From NCBI RefSeq assembly GCF_900083545.1, contig NZ_LT559262.1:2513673-2577672 (forward strand): a DNA stretch of 64,000 nucleotides. The letters run 5' to 3'. The position numbers and the translations under genes are program-made. The notes beneath the pieces were generated by a model. The model saw only the letters and a list, made by a program, of their open reading frames with translations. It was not told where the DNA came from and searched no databases. How positions within the stretch are numbered: position 1 is the stretch's first letter; each line of letters starts with the position of its first letter. Positions 23,673 through 34,515 of this stretch are shown in pieces. The DNA comes from Alistipes provencensis (GTDB lineage Bacteria > Bacteroidota > Bacteroidia > Bacteroidales > Rikenellaceae).

Positions 23673-25784
23673 TCAGATATACCGGCTTTCGGTATCGCCG
23701 GCCTGCACGGGGTAGAGCAGTACGGAACTGTATGCGGCGAAAAGGTGCTCGAGCATGGCGGGGATGCGGCTCATGGCGGGGTGGTAGGAGACCCTTTCGC
23801 GGCGGCTCATCACGAACCACAGGCAGTCGTCGTCGCGCAGGTCGTGTTCGAGCGAGGGCAGGTCGTCCCACAGTTCGAACGGCACGAAATCGAGATTTGC
23901 CGTGCGTTTGCGGCCTTTCGGACGCAGGTATTCCATCGTCGTCGCCGGGGCGAAGACCACGATTTTGATCCCTGAATTCTCGGCCAGATGGCGGATGCGG
24001 CGCAGCCACATCTGGAATCCCGCCTCCTGCTCGGCCTTCTCGGGCACCACGATCAGGTGGCGCTTGATGGTCGTCAGGGGTTGCACGGGGTTGTAGATGA
24101 AGGTCGTGACGTTGCTCCGCGCCAGCACGTCGGCGGCCATCTTGCCGATGCCCGTGCCCGTGCCGCCGTGGATGCCCGGAATCGCCGGGATGCCCGGGAC
24201 GGCGGGCGCTCCGTGGTGCATGCCCATCACGATGTCGGTGATGTTGCGTTCGCGGACCACGCTGACGATGGCGTTGGAGATGTTCACGTCGTAGCGCAAC
24301 AACTCCTGCAGGTAGATGTCGCCCGCGGCGGCGGCCGTGGCCGCCACATCGAGAATCTTCTGGGCCCGTTTTTCGACGTTGGGGTCCTCGACCTGATTGT
24401 CGACGGCGTGCAGGGCGTAGAGCCCGTTGGGCTCCTTGGCGCGTTTGAGCATCGCGCTCAGGCCGACCAGTTCGTCGGCCGTGCGCTCGTCGGCCACCGG
24501 GATCAGGATGTGGTCCTCCTGCTTGGGGGCTTTGTCGTCGGCGTCGTGCGTGTGGCGGACGGCGATGTTGTGTGCGCCGCGCTGCGTGGCGAAGGTCGAA
24601 ATGGTGCAGGTGGCCAGAATCATCAGGATCGTGCCGTTGAGCACGCTCTCGTTCAGCAGGCGGATGGGTTCGCCGTCGGGCGTGTGGCCCAGAATGACGT
24701 TGTAGCCGACCATCACGGCGGCCAGCGTCGCGGCCACATGGGCCGAACTCAGGCCGAAGATCACCGTCCGCTGGTCGCGCGAGAGGCGGAATGTCTTTTG
24801 GGTGAGCCACGCCGCAATGAATTTCGCGGCCGTAATCAGCACGATCATGATGGCCGCCACCTCGATGCTCTCCCAGTCGCGGAAGAAGGCGCGGTAGTCG
24901 ATGAGCATGCCCACGCCGATCAGGAAGAAGGGGATGAAGATGGCGTTGCCGACGAACTCGATGCGGTTCATCAGCGGCGAGGTGCGGGGGATCAGGCGGT
25001 TGAGGGCCAGCCCCGAGAGGAATGCGCCGATGATCGGCTCCAGTCCCGCCAGCTGGGCGAGGTAGGCGCCCAGAAAGACCATCACCAGCACGAAGATGTA
25101 CTGCGAGACGTTGTCGCTGCACTGCTTGAAGAACCAGTGGGCGATCAGCGGAAAGAGAAAGACGATGATGACGATGCAGAGGAGGACCGAGCCGCCGAGC
25201 CGCCACCAGAACATCTCGTCGACGTTGCCCGTGGCCATGCCGACGATCACGGTGAGCAGCAGCAGGGCCAGCGTGTCGGTGATGACCGTGCCGCCGACGG
25301 CGATGGTCACGGCCTTGTCGCGGGCGATGCCGAGTTTGCTGACGATGGGGTAGGCGATGAGCGTCTGCGAGGCGAAGAGTCCGGCCAGCAGGATCGAGGA
25401 GTAGATCGAGAATCCCATGACGTAATACCCGGCCAGAATACCGAGGCCCAATGGAACGCAGAAGGTGTAGAGTCCGAAGATGAGGCTTCGCCAACTGTTT
25501 TTCTTGAAGTCGGACATGTCCATGTCGAGCCCCGAGAGGAACATGATGTAGAGGAGGCCGGCCGTTCCCGAGAGGATGATGCTGCTGTCGCGCAGCACGA
25601 GGTTCAGGCCGTGGGGACCGATCACCGCACCCGCGATGATGAGCCCCAGCAGATAGGGGATTTTGAGTTTGTTCAGCAGCAGCGGAGCCGCGAGGATGAT
25701 GACCAGAATCAGCATGAACTTCAGGATCGGGTCCTCGAGCGGCAGCGTCAGATTTATATTGTGTGCGAATAGCAGCATGGGCAT
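23673..25784 (-). CDS. CPA2-family cation/proton antiporter with UspA-like C-terminal domain
   Basis: 703 residues from the ATG at 25784 (MPMLLFAHNINLTLP); the longer in-frame N-terminal stretch is probably untranslated because a -7 box lies at 25804-25811. Residues ~20-420 contain around twelve membrane helices of the Na+/H+ exchanger type (IPYLLGLIIAGAVIGPHGL, SQTLIAYPIVSKLG, TVIFGLSSAHVAATLAAVMVG). The soluble remainder holds two universal-stress-like segments (ILIPVADERTADELVGL, HLIVVPEKAEQEAGFQMW). It exchanges K+ or Na+ for H+; the ion is not deducible. Head-to-head with an MFS transporter gene. Confidence 0.85.
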   Translation of the reverse strand: MPMLLFAHNINLTLPLEDPILKFMLILVIILAAPLLLNKLKIPYLLGLIIAGAVIGPHGLNLVLRDSSIILSGTAGLLYIMFLSGLDMDMSDFKKNSWRSLIFGLYTFCVPLGLGILAGYYVMGFSIYSSILLAGLFASQTLIAYPIVSKLGIARDKAVTIAVGGTVITDTLALLLLTVIVGMATGNVDEMFWWRLGGSVLLCIVIIVFLFPLIAHWFFKQCSDNVSQYIFVLVMVFLGAYLAQLAGLEPIIGAFLSGLALNRLIPRTSPLMNRIEFVGNAIFIPFFLIGVGMLIDYRAFFRDWESIEVAAIMIVLITAAKFIAAWLTQKTFRLSRDQRTVIFGLSSAHVAATLAAVMVGYNVILGHTPDGEPIRLLNESVLNGTILMILATCTISTFATQRGAHNIAVRHTHDADDKAPKQEDHILIPVADERTADELVGLSAMLKRAKEPNGLYALHAVDNQVEDPNVEKRAQKILDVAATAAAAGDIYLQELLRYDVNISNAIVSVVRERNITDIVMGMHHGAPAVPGIPAIPGIHGGTGTGIGKMAADVLARSNVTTFIYNPVQPLTTIKRHLIVVPEKAEQEAGFQMWLRRIRHLAENSGIKIVVFAPATTMEYLRPKGRKRTANLDFVPFELWDDLPSLEHDLRDDDCLWFVMSRRERVSYHPAMSRIPAMLEHLFAAYSSVLLYPVQAGDTESRYI

Positions 25785-25803
25785 AAAAAGTGTCGTTATG
25801 AGA

Positions 25804-25811
25804 CCAAATAT
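25804..25811 (-). promoter_or_regulatory. -7 box TATATTTG of the antiporter gene
   Basis: TAnnTTTG match 19 bp before the chosen ATG; it supports the short start. A second match lies at 25898-25905. Confidence 0.5.
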
Positions 25812-25957
25812 ACGAAAATCCGCGGTTATTTCCAAACGGGCGGGACGCTTTGTGCGGACAGGGCGTATCTTGCACGTTTTTTGTTCATTGTCGGCAGCAA
25901 AGATACGCAATTGGGAAATAAACGGTGTCCCGAACGCGTTTTTTAGAGAAAAAAACG

Positions 25958-25965
25958 TAACTTTG
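25958..25965 (+). promoter_or_regulatory. -7 box TAACTTTG of the MFS gene
   Basis: TAnnTTTG match 30 bp before the ATG at 25996; supports that start. Confidence 0.55.
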
Positions 25966-25995
25966 AAAAATTTGAAACCCGAAATTCCGCCTCGG

Positions 25996-27147
25996 ATGAG
26001 CGTAGACAAAGTCGATAAGAAGTTGCTCGGGCCCGTGCTTGCGGGCTTTTTCATCATGGGATTCTGCGACATGGTGGCGCCCATCACGGGCCGCATCGCC
26101 GCCGAATTCCCGGCCGAACGGCAGGCTGCCGTGAGTTTCCTGCCGACGATGGTGTTCCTCTGGTTTCTGGTGCTCTCGACCCCCGTCGCCGCGCTGATGA
26201 ACCGCTGGGGCCGGAAGGCCACGGCGCTGGTCGGCTACGGATTCACGATCGCGGGGCTGACGGTGCCTTTCGCCGCGGGCGCCGACTGCGCGCTGGGGTG
26301 GTATTTCGCAGGCTTCGGACTGCTGGGCATCGGCAATACGGCGATTCAGGTGGCCGTCAACCCCCTGCTGGCGACCATCGTTCCCGGCGAGCGGATGACC
26401 AGCTACCTGACCGTCGGCCAGATATTTCGCAACACCTCGCTCCTGCTGCTGGCCCCGATCGTCACGGGGCTCGTCGCCCTGACGGGGTCGTGGCGGCTCC
26501 TGCTGCCCATCTACGCCGGACTGACCGTTGTGGGCGGCATCTGGCTGCAACTGACCGCGGTGCCGGAACCCGCGCAGATGGGACGCGCCGCGTCGCTGGC
26601 CGACTGTTTCCGCCTGCTGAAAAACCGCGCCGTACTGCTCTCGACGCTGGGCGTGGCGGCGTTCATCGCCGCCGACGTGGGTATCGGATTCCTCTCGGTG
26701 CGGCTGATCGACAACCCCTCGTCGATCCTCACCACCACGGGATTCTACGCCTGCCGCATCGTCGGAACACTCATCGGCGCATGGGTGCTGGTGCACGTCT
26801 CCGACGTGAAATACCTCGGCTGGAACATGGCCGGGGCGCTGGCGCTGTGCATCGCGCTGCTGTTCGTGCGCAACGAGGCGGCGATCTATGCCGCCGTCGG
26901 GCTGCTGGGCTTCGGCATGGCGTGCGTCTTTGCCACATTCTATGCCGTGGCGACCAAGGCCGTGCCCGGGAGCGCCAACGAAGTGGCCGGGCTGATGATT
27001 ATGGCCATCTCGGCCGGAGCGGTCTCGGGACCCGTCTGCGGCGCGATCATCCGCGCTTCGGGCAATCCGCATCTGGGGATGCTGTTCGTCGCCGCATGCG
27101 TCGGCTACATGCTCTGGGCCTCCGTCAAACTGAAAACCAAACGCTGA
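25996..27147 (+). CDS. Major facilitator superfamily transporter
   Basis: 383 residues from ATG 25996, chosen because a -7 box lies just upstream and the upstream in-frame part overlaps the divergent gene. Twelve predicted membrane helices, with MFS-type loop RWGRKATALVGYG between helices 2 and 3. Helices include GPVLAGFFIMGFCDMVAPI and FLPTMVFLWFLVLSTPVAAL. The general shape resembles sugar permeases of the FucP/GluP type, but the substrate is not determinable. The next gene starts 2 bp after the stop. Confidence 0.8.
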   Translation: MSVDKVDKKLLGPVLAGFFIMGFCDMVAPITGRIAAEFPAERQAAVSFLPTMVFLWFLVLSTPVAALMNRWGRKATALVGYGFTIAGLTVPFAAGADCALGWYFAGFGLLGIGNTAIQVAVNPLLATIVPGERMTSYLTVGQIFRNTSLLLLAPIVTGLVALTGSWRLLLPIYAGLTVVGGIWLQLTAVPEPAQMGRAASLADCFRLLKNRAVLLSTLGVAAFIAADVGIGFLSVRLIDNPSSILTTTGFYACRIVGTLIGAWVLVHVSDVKYLGWNMAGALALCIALLFVRNEAAIYAAVGLLGFGMACVFATFYAVATKAVPGSANEVAGLMIMAISAGAVSGPVCGAIIRASGNPHLGMLFVAACVGYMLWASVKLKTKR

Positions 27148-27149
27148 CT

Positions 27150-27746
27150 ATGATACGCAAGATCGTACTGACCCTGTTGCTTGGAGGCGCCGTGCTGAGC
27201 GCCGCCGCGCAGAAACCCCGCGCCCGGGTGGAATGGGGCGTCGTCGGGGGTATCAACATTCCCGACTACACGACCAACATGAAAGCCGCCGACGTGAAGA
27301 ACAAACTGGGCTGGCAGGCCGGTATCGTCACGGCCGTCAACCTCGGGGCTTTCGCCGTCGAGCCGCAGATACTCTACGTCCGGCAGGGGCTCCGCATCCG
27401 TCCCGAAGGGGCGAAGGAGATCAACCTCAAGTCGAACTCGATCGACGTTCCGGTGCTGGCGTCGTTCCGCCTGCTGAAGCCCGTGCGCATCTATGCCGGT
27501 CCGGTCTTCACGGTGATGAACGACTGCAAGCAGAAGTCGGGCGGCGATCTGCTCGACTTCGGGCGCATCCGTCCGACGCTCTCCTACACGGTGGGGGCCG
27601 GGGTGGTGCTGATGCGCCACCTGCTGATCGACCTGCGTTACAACGGCCAGTTCCGTTCGAAGCACGAGGTGGTGCTGCCCGACGGAAGCCAGCTCGATAA
27701 ACTTCGTACCTATAATGTTGCGCTCAGCTTCGGCTATCTATTCTGA
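27150..27746 (+). CDS. PorT-like outer-membrane beta-barrel protein
   Basis: 198 residues from ATG 27150; the longer upstream frame is a shadow of the MFS gene. Signal peptide MIRKIVLTLLLGGAVLSAAA then QKPRARVEWGVVGGINIPDY. Alternating strands (AGIVTAVNLGAFAVEPQILYV, KSNSIDVPVLASFRLLKPVRIYAGPVF, HLLIDLRYNGQF) and a C-terminal aromatic (FGYLF) mark an eight-stranded barrel of the PorT/OMP_b-brl_2 type. Role unknown. Closely spaced between an MFS transporter and phoH. Confidence 0.78.
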   Translation: MIRKIVLTLLLGGAVLSAAAQKPRARVEWGVVGGINIPDYTTNMKAADVKNKLGWQAGIVTAVNLGAFAVEPQILYVRQGLRIRPEGAKEINLKSNSIDVPVLASFRLLKPVRIYAGPVFTVMNDCKQKSGGDLLDFGRIRPTLSYTVGAGVVLMRHLLIDLRYNGQFRSKHEVVLPDGSQLDKLRTYNVALSFGYLF

Positions 27747-27749
27747 TCT

Positions 27750-28727
<978 letters not shown>

Positions 28728-28730
28728 GCT

Positions 28731-30188
28731 ATGGATCGTAATTTAACGGCGCTGAAACCGGCGCTCGTCTGGAAACATTTTGCGGAGATCGTCCGCATTC
28801 CGCGTCCCTCGTACCACGAGGAGAAGATCCGCAAATACATCCTCGATTTCGCCCGCGCGCAGGGCCTCGAATGCAAGGAGGACGCGGCGCACAACGTCTA
28901 TGTCTCGAAACCCGCCTCGAAGGGGATGGAGAACCGCAAGGGCGTGATCCTGCAGGCGCACCTCGACATGGTGCCGCAGAAGAACAACGACAAGCAGTTC
29001 GACTTCACGAAAGACCCCATCGACGCCTACATCGACGGCGACTGGGTGACGGCCGACGGCACGACGCTCGGGGCCGACAACGGCATCGGCGCGGCGGCGA
29101 TCCTCGCGGTGCTGGAGGACAAGACCTTGAAACACGGCCCGCTGGAGGCGCTCTTCACGGCCACCGAGGAGACCGGCATGGACGGCGCTTTCGGGCTGAA
29201 AAAGGGACTTCTCAAAGGCGACATCCTGCTGAACCTCGACTCCGAGGAGGAGGGCGAACTCTATGTGGGCTGCGCCGGAGGACTCGACGCCAACGTCACG
29301 TTCAAGTACAAGGCCGAGCCGACGCCCGCCCGCAACTATACCGCTGCAAAGATCACGGTGAAAGGGCTCAAGGGCGGCCACTCGGGCATTCAGATCGTCT
29401 GCCAGCGCGCCAACGCCAACAAGGTGCTGTTCCGTTTCCTGAACGCCTCGCCGTGCGACGTACTGCTGGCGTCGGTGGACGGCGGCGGTCTGCGCAATGC
29501 CATTCCGCGCGAGGCCGAGGCCGTAGTGCTGGTCAGGACCAAGGACTACGACGGGTTCGCCAAGGCGCTGAAAGCCTATGAAAAGGTCGTCAAGGCCGAA
29601 TACGCCGGTATCGAGGATGCAGTGTCGATCAAGGTCAAGGAGTGCGACAAACCGGCGGAGATGCTTCCGAAGGAGGTCGCCGCCAATCTCACGAAGGCCG
29701 TGGTCGCCTGCCCCGACGGGGTGCAGAAGATGTCGATGGCGATGCCCGGACTGGTGCAGACCTCGACGAACCTTGCGCGCGTGGTGTCGGACGGCAAGAC
29801 CGTGAAACTCCAATGCCTGCTGCGCAGTTCGGTGGGTACGGAGAAGGCGGCGCTGGGCGAGGCCATGGCCGCGGTCTTCGCGCTGGCCGGTGCCAAGACC
29901 GACCTGACGGGCTCCTACGACGGCTGGAACCCCAATATGGAGTCGCCGATCCTGAAAGCCATGACCGCCTCCTACGAAGCGCTCTACGGCAAGAAACCCG
30001 CCGTGACGGCCATTCACGCCGGACTGGAGTGCGGCATCATCGGCAGCAAATACCCCAAGATGGACATGATCTCGTTCGGTCCGACGATCTGCTATCCCCA
30101 CTCGCCCGACGAAAAGGTTCAGATCGCTTCGGTCGGCAAGTTCTACGACTTTCTGGTAGACACGCTGCGCAACATTCCCGAAAAGTAG
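28731..30188 (+). CDS. pepD: Aminoacyl-histidine dipeptidase (M20 family)
   Basis: 485 residues, the normal size for PepD. A zinc dipeptidase that cleaves Xaa-His dipeptides and similar substrates in the cytoplasm. Metal and catalytic motifs: QAHLDMVPQKN (His and Asp), TLGADNGIGAAA (bridging Asp), FTATEETGMDGAFG (catalytic Glu-Glu) and a late CYPHSPDEKV (His ligand). The dimerisation lid GGHSGIQI is in the middle. In a tight same-strand run from the MFS gene to the lipid kinase. Confidence 0.92.
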   Translation: MDRNLTALKPALVWKHFAEIVRIPRPSYHEEKIRKYILDFARAQGLECKEDAAHNVYVSKPASKGMENRKGVILQAHLDMVPQKNNDKQFDFTKDPIDAYIDGDWVTADGTTLGADNGIGAAAILAVLEDKTLKHGPLEALFTATEETGMDGAFGLKKGLLKGDILLNLDSEEEGELYVGCAGGLDANVTFKYKAEPTPARNYTAAKITVKGLKGGHSGIQIVCQRANANKVLFRFLNASPCDVLLASVDGGGLRNAIPREAEAVVLVRTKDYDGFAKALKAYEKVVKAEYAGIEDAVSIKVKECDKPAEMLPKEVAANLTKAVVACPDGVQKMSMAMPGLVQTSTNLARVVSDGKTVKLQCLLRSSVGTEKAALGEAMAAVFALAGAKTDLTGSYDGWNPNMESPILKAMTASYEALYGKKPAVTAIHAGLECGIIGSKYPKMDMISFGPTICYPHSPDEKVQIASVGKFYDFLVDTLRNIPEK

Positions 30189-30195
30189 ACGCAGC

Positions 30196-31158
30196 GTGGC
30201 AGCCAATTCCGAAACTTGGTTCGTCATCGTCAATCCCGTGGCCGGAGGCGGCCGCGGGCTCGACCATTTTCCGCAGATCTCGAAGCACCTGCGCGATGCG
30301 CATATCCTTTGCGAACCGGTCTTCACGGAGCATAAGTTCCACGCCACGGAACTCACCGTGTGGGCCGTGCGCGAGGGCTACCGCCGCATCATCGTCGTGG
30401 GCGGCGACGGTACGCTGCACGAGGTGGTGAACGGGCTGTTCATCCAGCAGGAGGTGTGCCCCAGCGATGTGCTGCTGGCTGTGGTGGCCGTCGGCACGGG
30501 CAACGACTGGGTCCGCACGTTCGGCATTTCGAACCGTTATCAGGACGCCGTGAAAGCCATCAGCGAGGGCTGTTCGTTCCTGCAGGACGTCGGGGTGGTC
30601 TCCTACGAGGAGGCTCACTACCGCCAGAGCCGCTACATGGCCAATGTCGCCGGAGCGGGCTTCGACGCCCATGTCGTGCGCAAGCTCTCGCACCTGAAAA
30701 AGAAGGGCCACAAGAGCCGCTGGCGCTATACGTGGTGTCTGGTGAAGAATTTCTTCCGTTACAAGTCCACGGGTGTCAAGGTCTGGGTCGACGACCGGCT
30801 GGTCTACAACAACCTGCTGCTGTCGGCGGCTGTGGGCATCTGTAAATTCAACGGCGGCGGCATCCAGCAGTTGCCCGAGGCGGTTGCCGACGACGGTATG
30901 CTCGACCTGTCGCTGATCCGCCCGGTGCATTTCTGGCACCTGCTGTTCCGCTTCCACTACCTCTTCAACGGCGGCATCTACCGCATCCGCCACATCTTGC
31001 AGGAGCGCGGCAGCCGCATCCGCATCGAATCGTCGCCCGAGGGGTCGGTCGAGATCGACGGCGAGCCGCTGGGGCATACGCCCCTCGAATTCTCGGTGCT
31101 CCATCAGGCCGTGCGGATCGTTGTAGGGCGCGATTTCTTCGAGAAAGCCTCTTGTTAA
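30196..31158 (+). CDS. Diacylglycerol kinase-family lipid kinase
   Basis: 320 residues from a GTG start. DAGK catalytic domain: FVIVNPVAGGGRG, the VVGGDGTLHEVVNG glycine-rich nucleotide site near residue 75, and VAVGTGNDWVRTFG. The YegS/BmrU-like C-terminal half ends with the lipid-binding sandwich (VEIDGEPLGHTPLEF). It phosphorylates a membrane lipid such as diacylglycerol or a sphingoid base; the substrate is unknown, and Bacteroidota do make sphingolipids. Eight bases after pepD, then a strong terminator. Confidence 0.85.
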   Translation: MAANSETWFVIVNPVAGGGRGLDHFPQISKHLRDAHILCEPVFTEHKFHATELTVWAVREGYRRIIVVGGDGTLHEVVNGLFIQQEVCPSDVLLAVVAVGTGNDWVRTFGISNRYQDAVKAISEGCSFLQDVGVVSYEEAHYRQSRYMANVAGAGFDAHVVRKLSHLKKKGHKSRWRYTWCLVKNFFRYKSTGVKVWVDDRLVYNNLLLSAAVGICKFNGGGIQQLPEAVADDGMLDLSLIRPVHFWHLLFRFHYLFNGGIYRIRHILQERGSRIRIESSPEGSVEIDGEPLGHTPLEFSVLHQAVRIVVGRDFFEKASC

Positions 31159-31173
31159 GTATACCATGTAAAG

Positions 31174-31211
31174 AAACGGGGACCTGACATCAGTCAGGTC
31201 CCCGTTTCTCA
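31174..31211. terminator. Bidirectional terminator between lipid kinase and uxuA
   Basis: AGAAACGGGGACCTGAC and GTCAGGTCCCCGTTTCT pair over 17 bp with a 4-base loop, serving convergent genes. Confidence 0.85.
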
Positions 31212-31222
31212 TATAGGCGGGA

Positions 31223-32401
31223 TTACTTGTCGGCGTAGAGCGATCGGGCGATGCCCAGCTCCAGACCGCGCAGCTCGGCCAGACCGCGCAGGCGGCCCAG
31301 ACACGAATAACCCGGATTGGTCTTCTTTTTCAGGTCGTCGATCATCTGATGACCGTGGTCGGGACGCATCGGGATCGAGATGCCGCGGCGCTGCTGAATC
31401 TCCAGCAGGGCTTTCATCACGTCGTACATCGGCACGTCGCCTTCGAGGTGGTTGGCTTCGTAGAAATTGCCCTCGGCATCGCGCTGCGTCGAGCGCAGGT
31501 GGACGAAATTCACCCGGTCGCCCTGACGGAGCATCATCCCCGGCAGGTCGTTCTTCGCCGAGACGCCGAACGATCCCGTGCAGAGGCACAGACCGTTCGA
31601 AATGTTGGGAACGGCCGCTACCAGCTTCTCGAAATCGGATTCCGTGGAGAGGATGCGCGGCAGGCCGAGAATCGGGTAGGGGGGATCGTCGGGGTGGATG
31701 GCCAGCACGGCGCCCGCCTCGTCGGCGACAGGGGCTACTTCCTTGAGGAACGCGATGAGGTTCGCACGGAGGGTCTCCGCATCGACGCCCTTGTAGCGGT
31801 CCAGTTCCTGCTGGAACTGCTCCAGCGTGAAACTCTCCTCCGAACCGGGCAGGCCCGCGATCATGTTGCGGGTGATGAGTTCGATCTCCGCGGCGTCCAT
31901 CTGCTCGAAACGGGCCTTGGCGATGGCGCGCTCGGCCTCGGTGTACTCCTGCTCGGCGCCGGGACGCTTGAGGATGTGGAGGTCGAAGGCGAGGAACGCC
32001 GCACGCTCGAAGCGCAGGGCGCGCGATCCGTCGGGCAGCTCGTAGGCGAGGTTCGTGCGCGTCCAGTCCAGAACGGGCATGAAGTTATAGGTGATGACCT
32101 TCACGCCGCAGGCCGCGAGGTTGCGGATCGACTGTTTGTAGTTCTCGATATAGCGCTGGAAGTCGCCCGTGCGGGTCTTGATGTGCTCGTGAACGGGAAC
32201 GCTCTCGACGACCGACCATGTGAGGCCCGCGTCGGCGACCGTCTGCTGGCGTTTTTGAATCTCCTCGACGGTCCATACTTCGCCGTTGGGAATGTGGTGG
32301 AGGGCGGTCACGATGTCCGTGGCTCCGGCTTGGCGGATATCCTCCAGCGATACGGGGTCGTTCGGACCGTACCACCGCCAAGATTGCTTACATAGATACA
32401 T
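31223..32401 (-). CDS. uxuA: Mannonate dehydratase UxuA
   Basis: 392 residues from the ATG at 32401 ([15 protein letters not shown]); the 19-residue upstream extension ([13 protein letters not shown]) is low-quality. It dehydrates D-mannonate to 2-keto-3-deoxy-D-gluconate in hexuronate breakdown. Family features: [43 protein letters not shown] (metal His/Asp), [14 protein letters not shown] and a C-terminal [10 protein letters not shown]. Followed upstream on the same strand by an SDR reductase and a LacI regulator, so one hexuronate module. Confidence 0.93.
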   Translation of the reverse strand: MYLCKQSWRWYGPNDPVSLEDIRQAGATDIVTALHHIPNGEVWTVEEIQKRQQTVADAGLTWSVVESVPVHEHIKTRTGDFQRYIENYKQSIRNLAACGVKVITYNFMPVLDWTRTNLAYELPDGSRALRFERAAFLAFDLHILKRPGAEQEYTEAERAIAKARFEQMDAAEIELITRNMIAGLPGSEESFTLEQFQQELDRYKGVDAETLRANLIAFLKEVAPVADEAGAVLAIHPDDPPYPILGLPRILSTESDFEKLVAAVPNISNGLCLCTGSFGVSAKNDLPGMMLRQGDRVNFVHLRSTQRDAEGNFYEANHLEGDVPMYDVMKALLEIQQRRGISIPMRPDHGHQMIDDLKKKTNPGYSCLGRLRGLAELRGLELGIARSLYADK

Positions 32402-32557
32402 GGCTGAATGCAGTTTTAAAGCTCGTCCCTCCGATCGCTCCGGGCGGTTTCGACTCACGGCCTCTGGCCGTGTTTACAAGTCTGACCCCACCCTAAACCC
32501 CTCCCTCGGGAGGGGCTTGTCGCACGCGACCGGAATGACGCGCCGATTGGTTATTCA
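32402..32557. repeat. Short gap with a G/C hairpin
   Basis: Contains CTAAACCCCTCCCTCGGGAGGGG, a hairpin preceded by CTAAA. Similar CTAAA-plus-G/C-stem pieces recur near 36070 and 36130, and in reverse near 21945 and 22095. Probably a degenerate repeat; no gene is seen. Confidence 0.35.
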
Positions 32558-33370
32558 CTAAATAGAGAATGCGTCGAAACCGCCGTCGACGACGGCCAGC
32601 GCGCCCGTCACGAACGACGAAGCGTCGCTGATGAGGTAGTGGATCGTACCCAGCAGCTCCTCGGGCTCGGCGAAGCGGCCGGCGGGGGTGTGGGCGATGA
32701 TCGTCCGCGCACGGTCGGTGTACGAACCGTCGGGGTTCGTCAGCAGCGTGCGGTTCTGGTTCGTCAGCAGGAAGCCCGGGACGATGGCGTTAACGCGCAT
32801 TTCGGGGCTGAACTTCATGGCCAGCTCGGCAGCCATGTATTTCGTGTAGTTGCCGATGGCGGCTTTCGCGGCGCCGTAGCCCACCACGCGGGTCAGCGGA
32901 CGCAGGGCCGATTCGGAGCAGAAGTTGACGATCACGCCCTTCTTGCGGGCCGTCATGGCCTCGCCGAAGACCGTCGTGGGCAGCACCGTGCCGAAGAGGT
33001 TGAGGTCCACGACCTTCTTGAAGGCGTCGATCTCCAGATCGAGGAACGACTTGTCGGGGGCGATCGTCGCGCCGCCCATGTTGCCGCCGGCGGCATTCAG
33101 GAGGATGTCGATGCAGCCGTAAGCCTTGAGGATCGCCTCGCGGTTCGAAACGAGCACTTCGCGGTTCAGTACGTCGGTCACGAGGAACAGCGCCTCGCCG
33201 CCCTTCTCGCGGATCGACGACGCAAGCGCCTCGCCCGACTGCTCGTCGCGGTCGAGAACGACGACTTTAGCCCCCTGCTCGGCGAGGTATTCGCAGATCG
33301 AGCGGCCCAGAATGCCGGCCCCGCCCGTCACGACGACGACGCGGCCACGGATGTCAAACAGATTTTTCAT
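32558..33370 (-). CDS. SDR-family oxidoreductase, probable fructuronate reductase
   Basis: 270 residues. Classical short-chain dehydrogenase: TGGAGILGRSICEYLAEQGA (nucleotide-binding Gly motif), NAAGGNMGG and YGAAKAAIGNY (catalytic Tyr-x-x-x-Lys). The long central segment DKSFLDLEIDAFKKVVDLNL and VPGFLLTNQNRTLL are typical of D-mannonate oxidoreductases of the SDR class found with UxuA in Bacteroidota, where it interconverts fructuronate and mannonate. The role rests on context; other sugar-acid SDRs are possible. Confidence 0.85.
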   Translation of the reverse strand: MKNLFDIRGRVVVVTGGAGILGRSICEYLAEQGAKVVVLDRDEQSGEALASSIREKGGEALFLVTDVLNREVLVSNREAILKAYGCIDILLNAAGGNMGGATIAPDKSFLDLEIDAFKKVVDLNLFGTVLPTTVFGEAMTARKKGVIVNFCSESALRPLTRVVGYGAAKAAIGNYTKYMAAELAMKFSPEMRVNAIVPGFLLTNQNRTLLTNPDGSYTDRARTIIAHTPAGRFAEPEELLGTIHYLISDASSFVTGALAVVDGGFDAFSI

Positions 33371-33376
33371 GGTTTT

Positions 33377-34453
33377 TCAGATAAGGTTGTTTTTATAATA
33401 TTGAATGTTCTCTTTCAGCAGAATGTCGATCGGCATGTGGTTGACCGGCGCCTCGGGGCGGCGTCCCTCGACCAGCCATTCGCACAAGGCCATCACCCCG
33501 CGGTAGCCCTGCGCCTCGGGGCGCTGGGCTACCAAGGCCGTCACCACGCCCGCGTCGAGCATCTGCCCGTTGCGGCGGATGACGTCGTAGCCCACCAGCC
33601 GGACGTCCGTGCGGCGGCGTGCCGCGAGGTAGCCCGCCAGAATGTAGCACGTCGAATTGAAAGTCACGGCTCCGGCGATCGCGTGGTGTTTGAGGAACAG
33701 GTCGTCGAGCACCTCGCGGTTGTAATCCTCGTCGTCGAGCCGCAGCGCGGCGTAGTGGAGCTGTCCCCGGAATCCTTTTTCCCGGAGGTAGCTGCGGAAT
33801 CCCTCCTCGCGGCTGCGGCCCTGATTCGAACCTCCGTCGCCGCGGTGGATGATGTTGCCCACGACGATGTCGGAACCGGGGTCGAGACGGTCGAACAGCA
33901 ATCTCGCGGCGACCACTCCGGCATCGAACGACGAAGTGCCGAAATAGGCCAGTTGGTTGCATTCCGGGATGTTCGAATCGACAAACACATAGGGGATGCC
34001 CCTCCGGTCGAGTTCGTGTGCGAAGGGGGCGACCGTCTCGGCAAAAAGCGTGGCGATCACTGCGCCGTCGAACGCTTCGTCGCGCAGTTGCGCGAGCAGT
34101 TTCTCGCACGACGAGCGGTCGTATTGGTCGAAGACGAACTTGCGGACCGCGATGTTGTAACGCCGGGCTTCGGCCTCGGCACGGACGATTCCGGCGTCGA
34201 AATCGGCCCAGTATTCGCCCTGCGCGAAGCGGGGCATCACCACGGCCAGCGTATATTGGCGGCCCGAGGCCAGCGAACGGGCGATCAGGTTGGGGCGGTA
34301 GTTCACGGCGTGAAGCACTTCGTTGATGCGTGCGAGGTTCTCCTCCGAGACCTTGCCGCGGTTGTGGATCACGCGGTCGACGGTAGCTACCGACACCCCC
34401 GCCATGCGGGCGATGTCGACGATGCGGACCGTCGTATTTTCGTTGTCAGCCAT
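33377..34453 (-). CDS. LacI-family transcriptional regulator
   Basis: 358 residues. N-terminal HTH and hinge: VRIVDIARMAGVSVATVDRVIHNRGKVSEEN. The periplasmic-binding-like sensor domain covers ~65-340 (LAVVMPRFAQGEYWADFDAGI, VFVDSNIPECNQLAYFG). Six bases precede the SDR gene, so it is probably in one transcript with that gene and uxuA and senses a uronate-derived sugar. A -7 box at 34484-34491 and a 14 bp palindrome at 34516-34529 lie upstream, which suggests autoregulation. Confidence 0.88.
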   Translation of the reverse strand: MADNENTTVRIVDIARMAGVSVATVDRVIHNRGKVSEENLARINEVLHAVNYRPNLIARSLASGRQYTLAVVMPRFAQGEYWADFDAGIVRAEAEARRYNIAVRKFVFDQYDRSSCEKLLAQLRDEAFDGAVIATLFAETVAPFAHELDRRGIPYVFVDSNIPECNQLAYFGTSSFDAGVVAARLLFDRLDPGSDIVVGNIIHRGDGGSNQGRSREEGFRSYLREKGFRGQLHYAALRLDDEDYNREVLDDLFLKHHAIAGAVTFNSTCYILAGYLAARRRTDVRLVGYDVIRRNGQMLDAGVVTALVAQRPEAQGYRGVMALCEWLVEGRRPEAPVNHMPIDILLKENIQYYKNNLI

Positions 34454-34483
34454 GATTCGGCAGCGGGTTTGAAGTTTCTACCG

Positions 34484-34491
34484 CAAATCTA
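34484..34491 (-). promoter_or_regulatory. -7 box TAGATTTG of the LacI gene
   Basis: TAnnTTTG match on the minus strand, 30 bp before the start. Confidence 0.5.
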
Positions 34492-34515
34492 CGCATAATT
34501 TTCCAAAATCGCAAG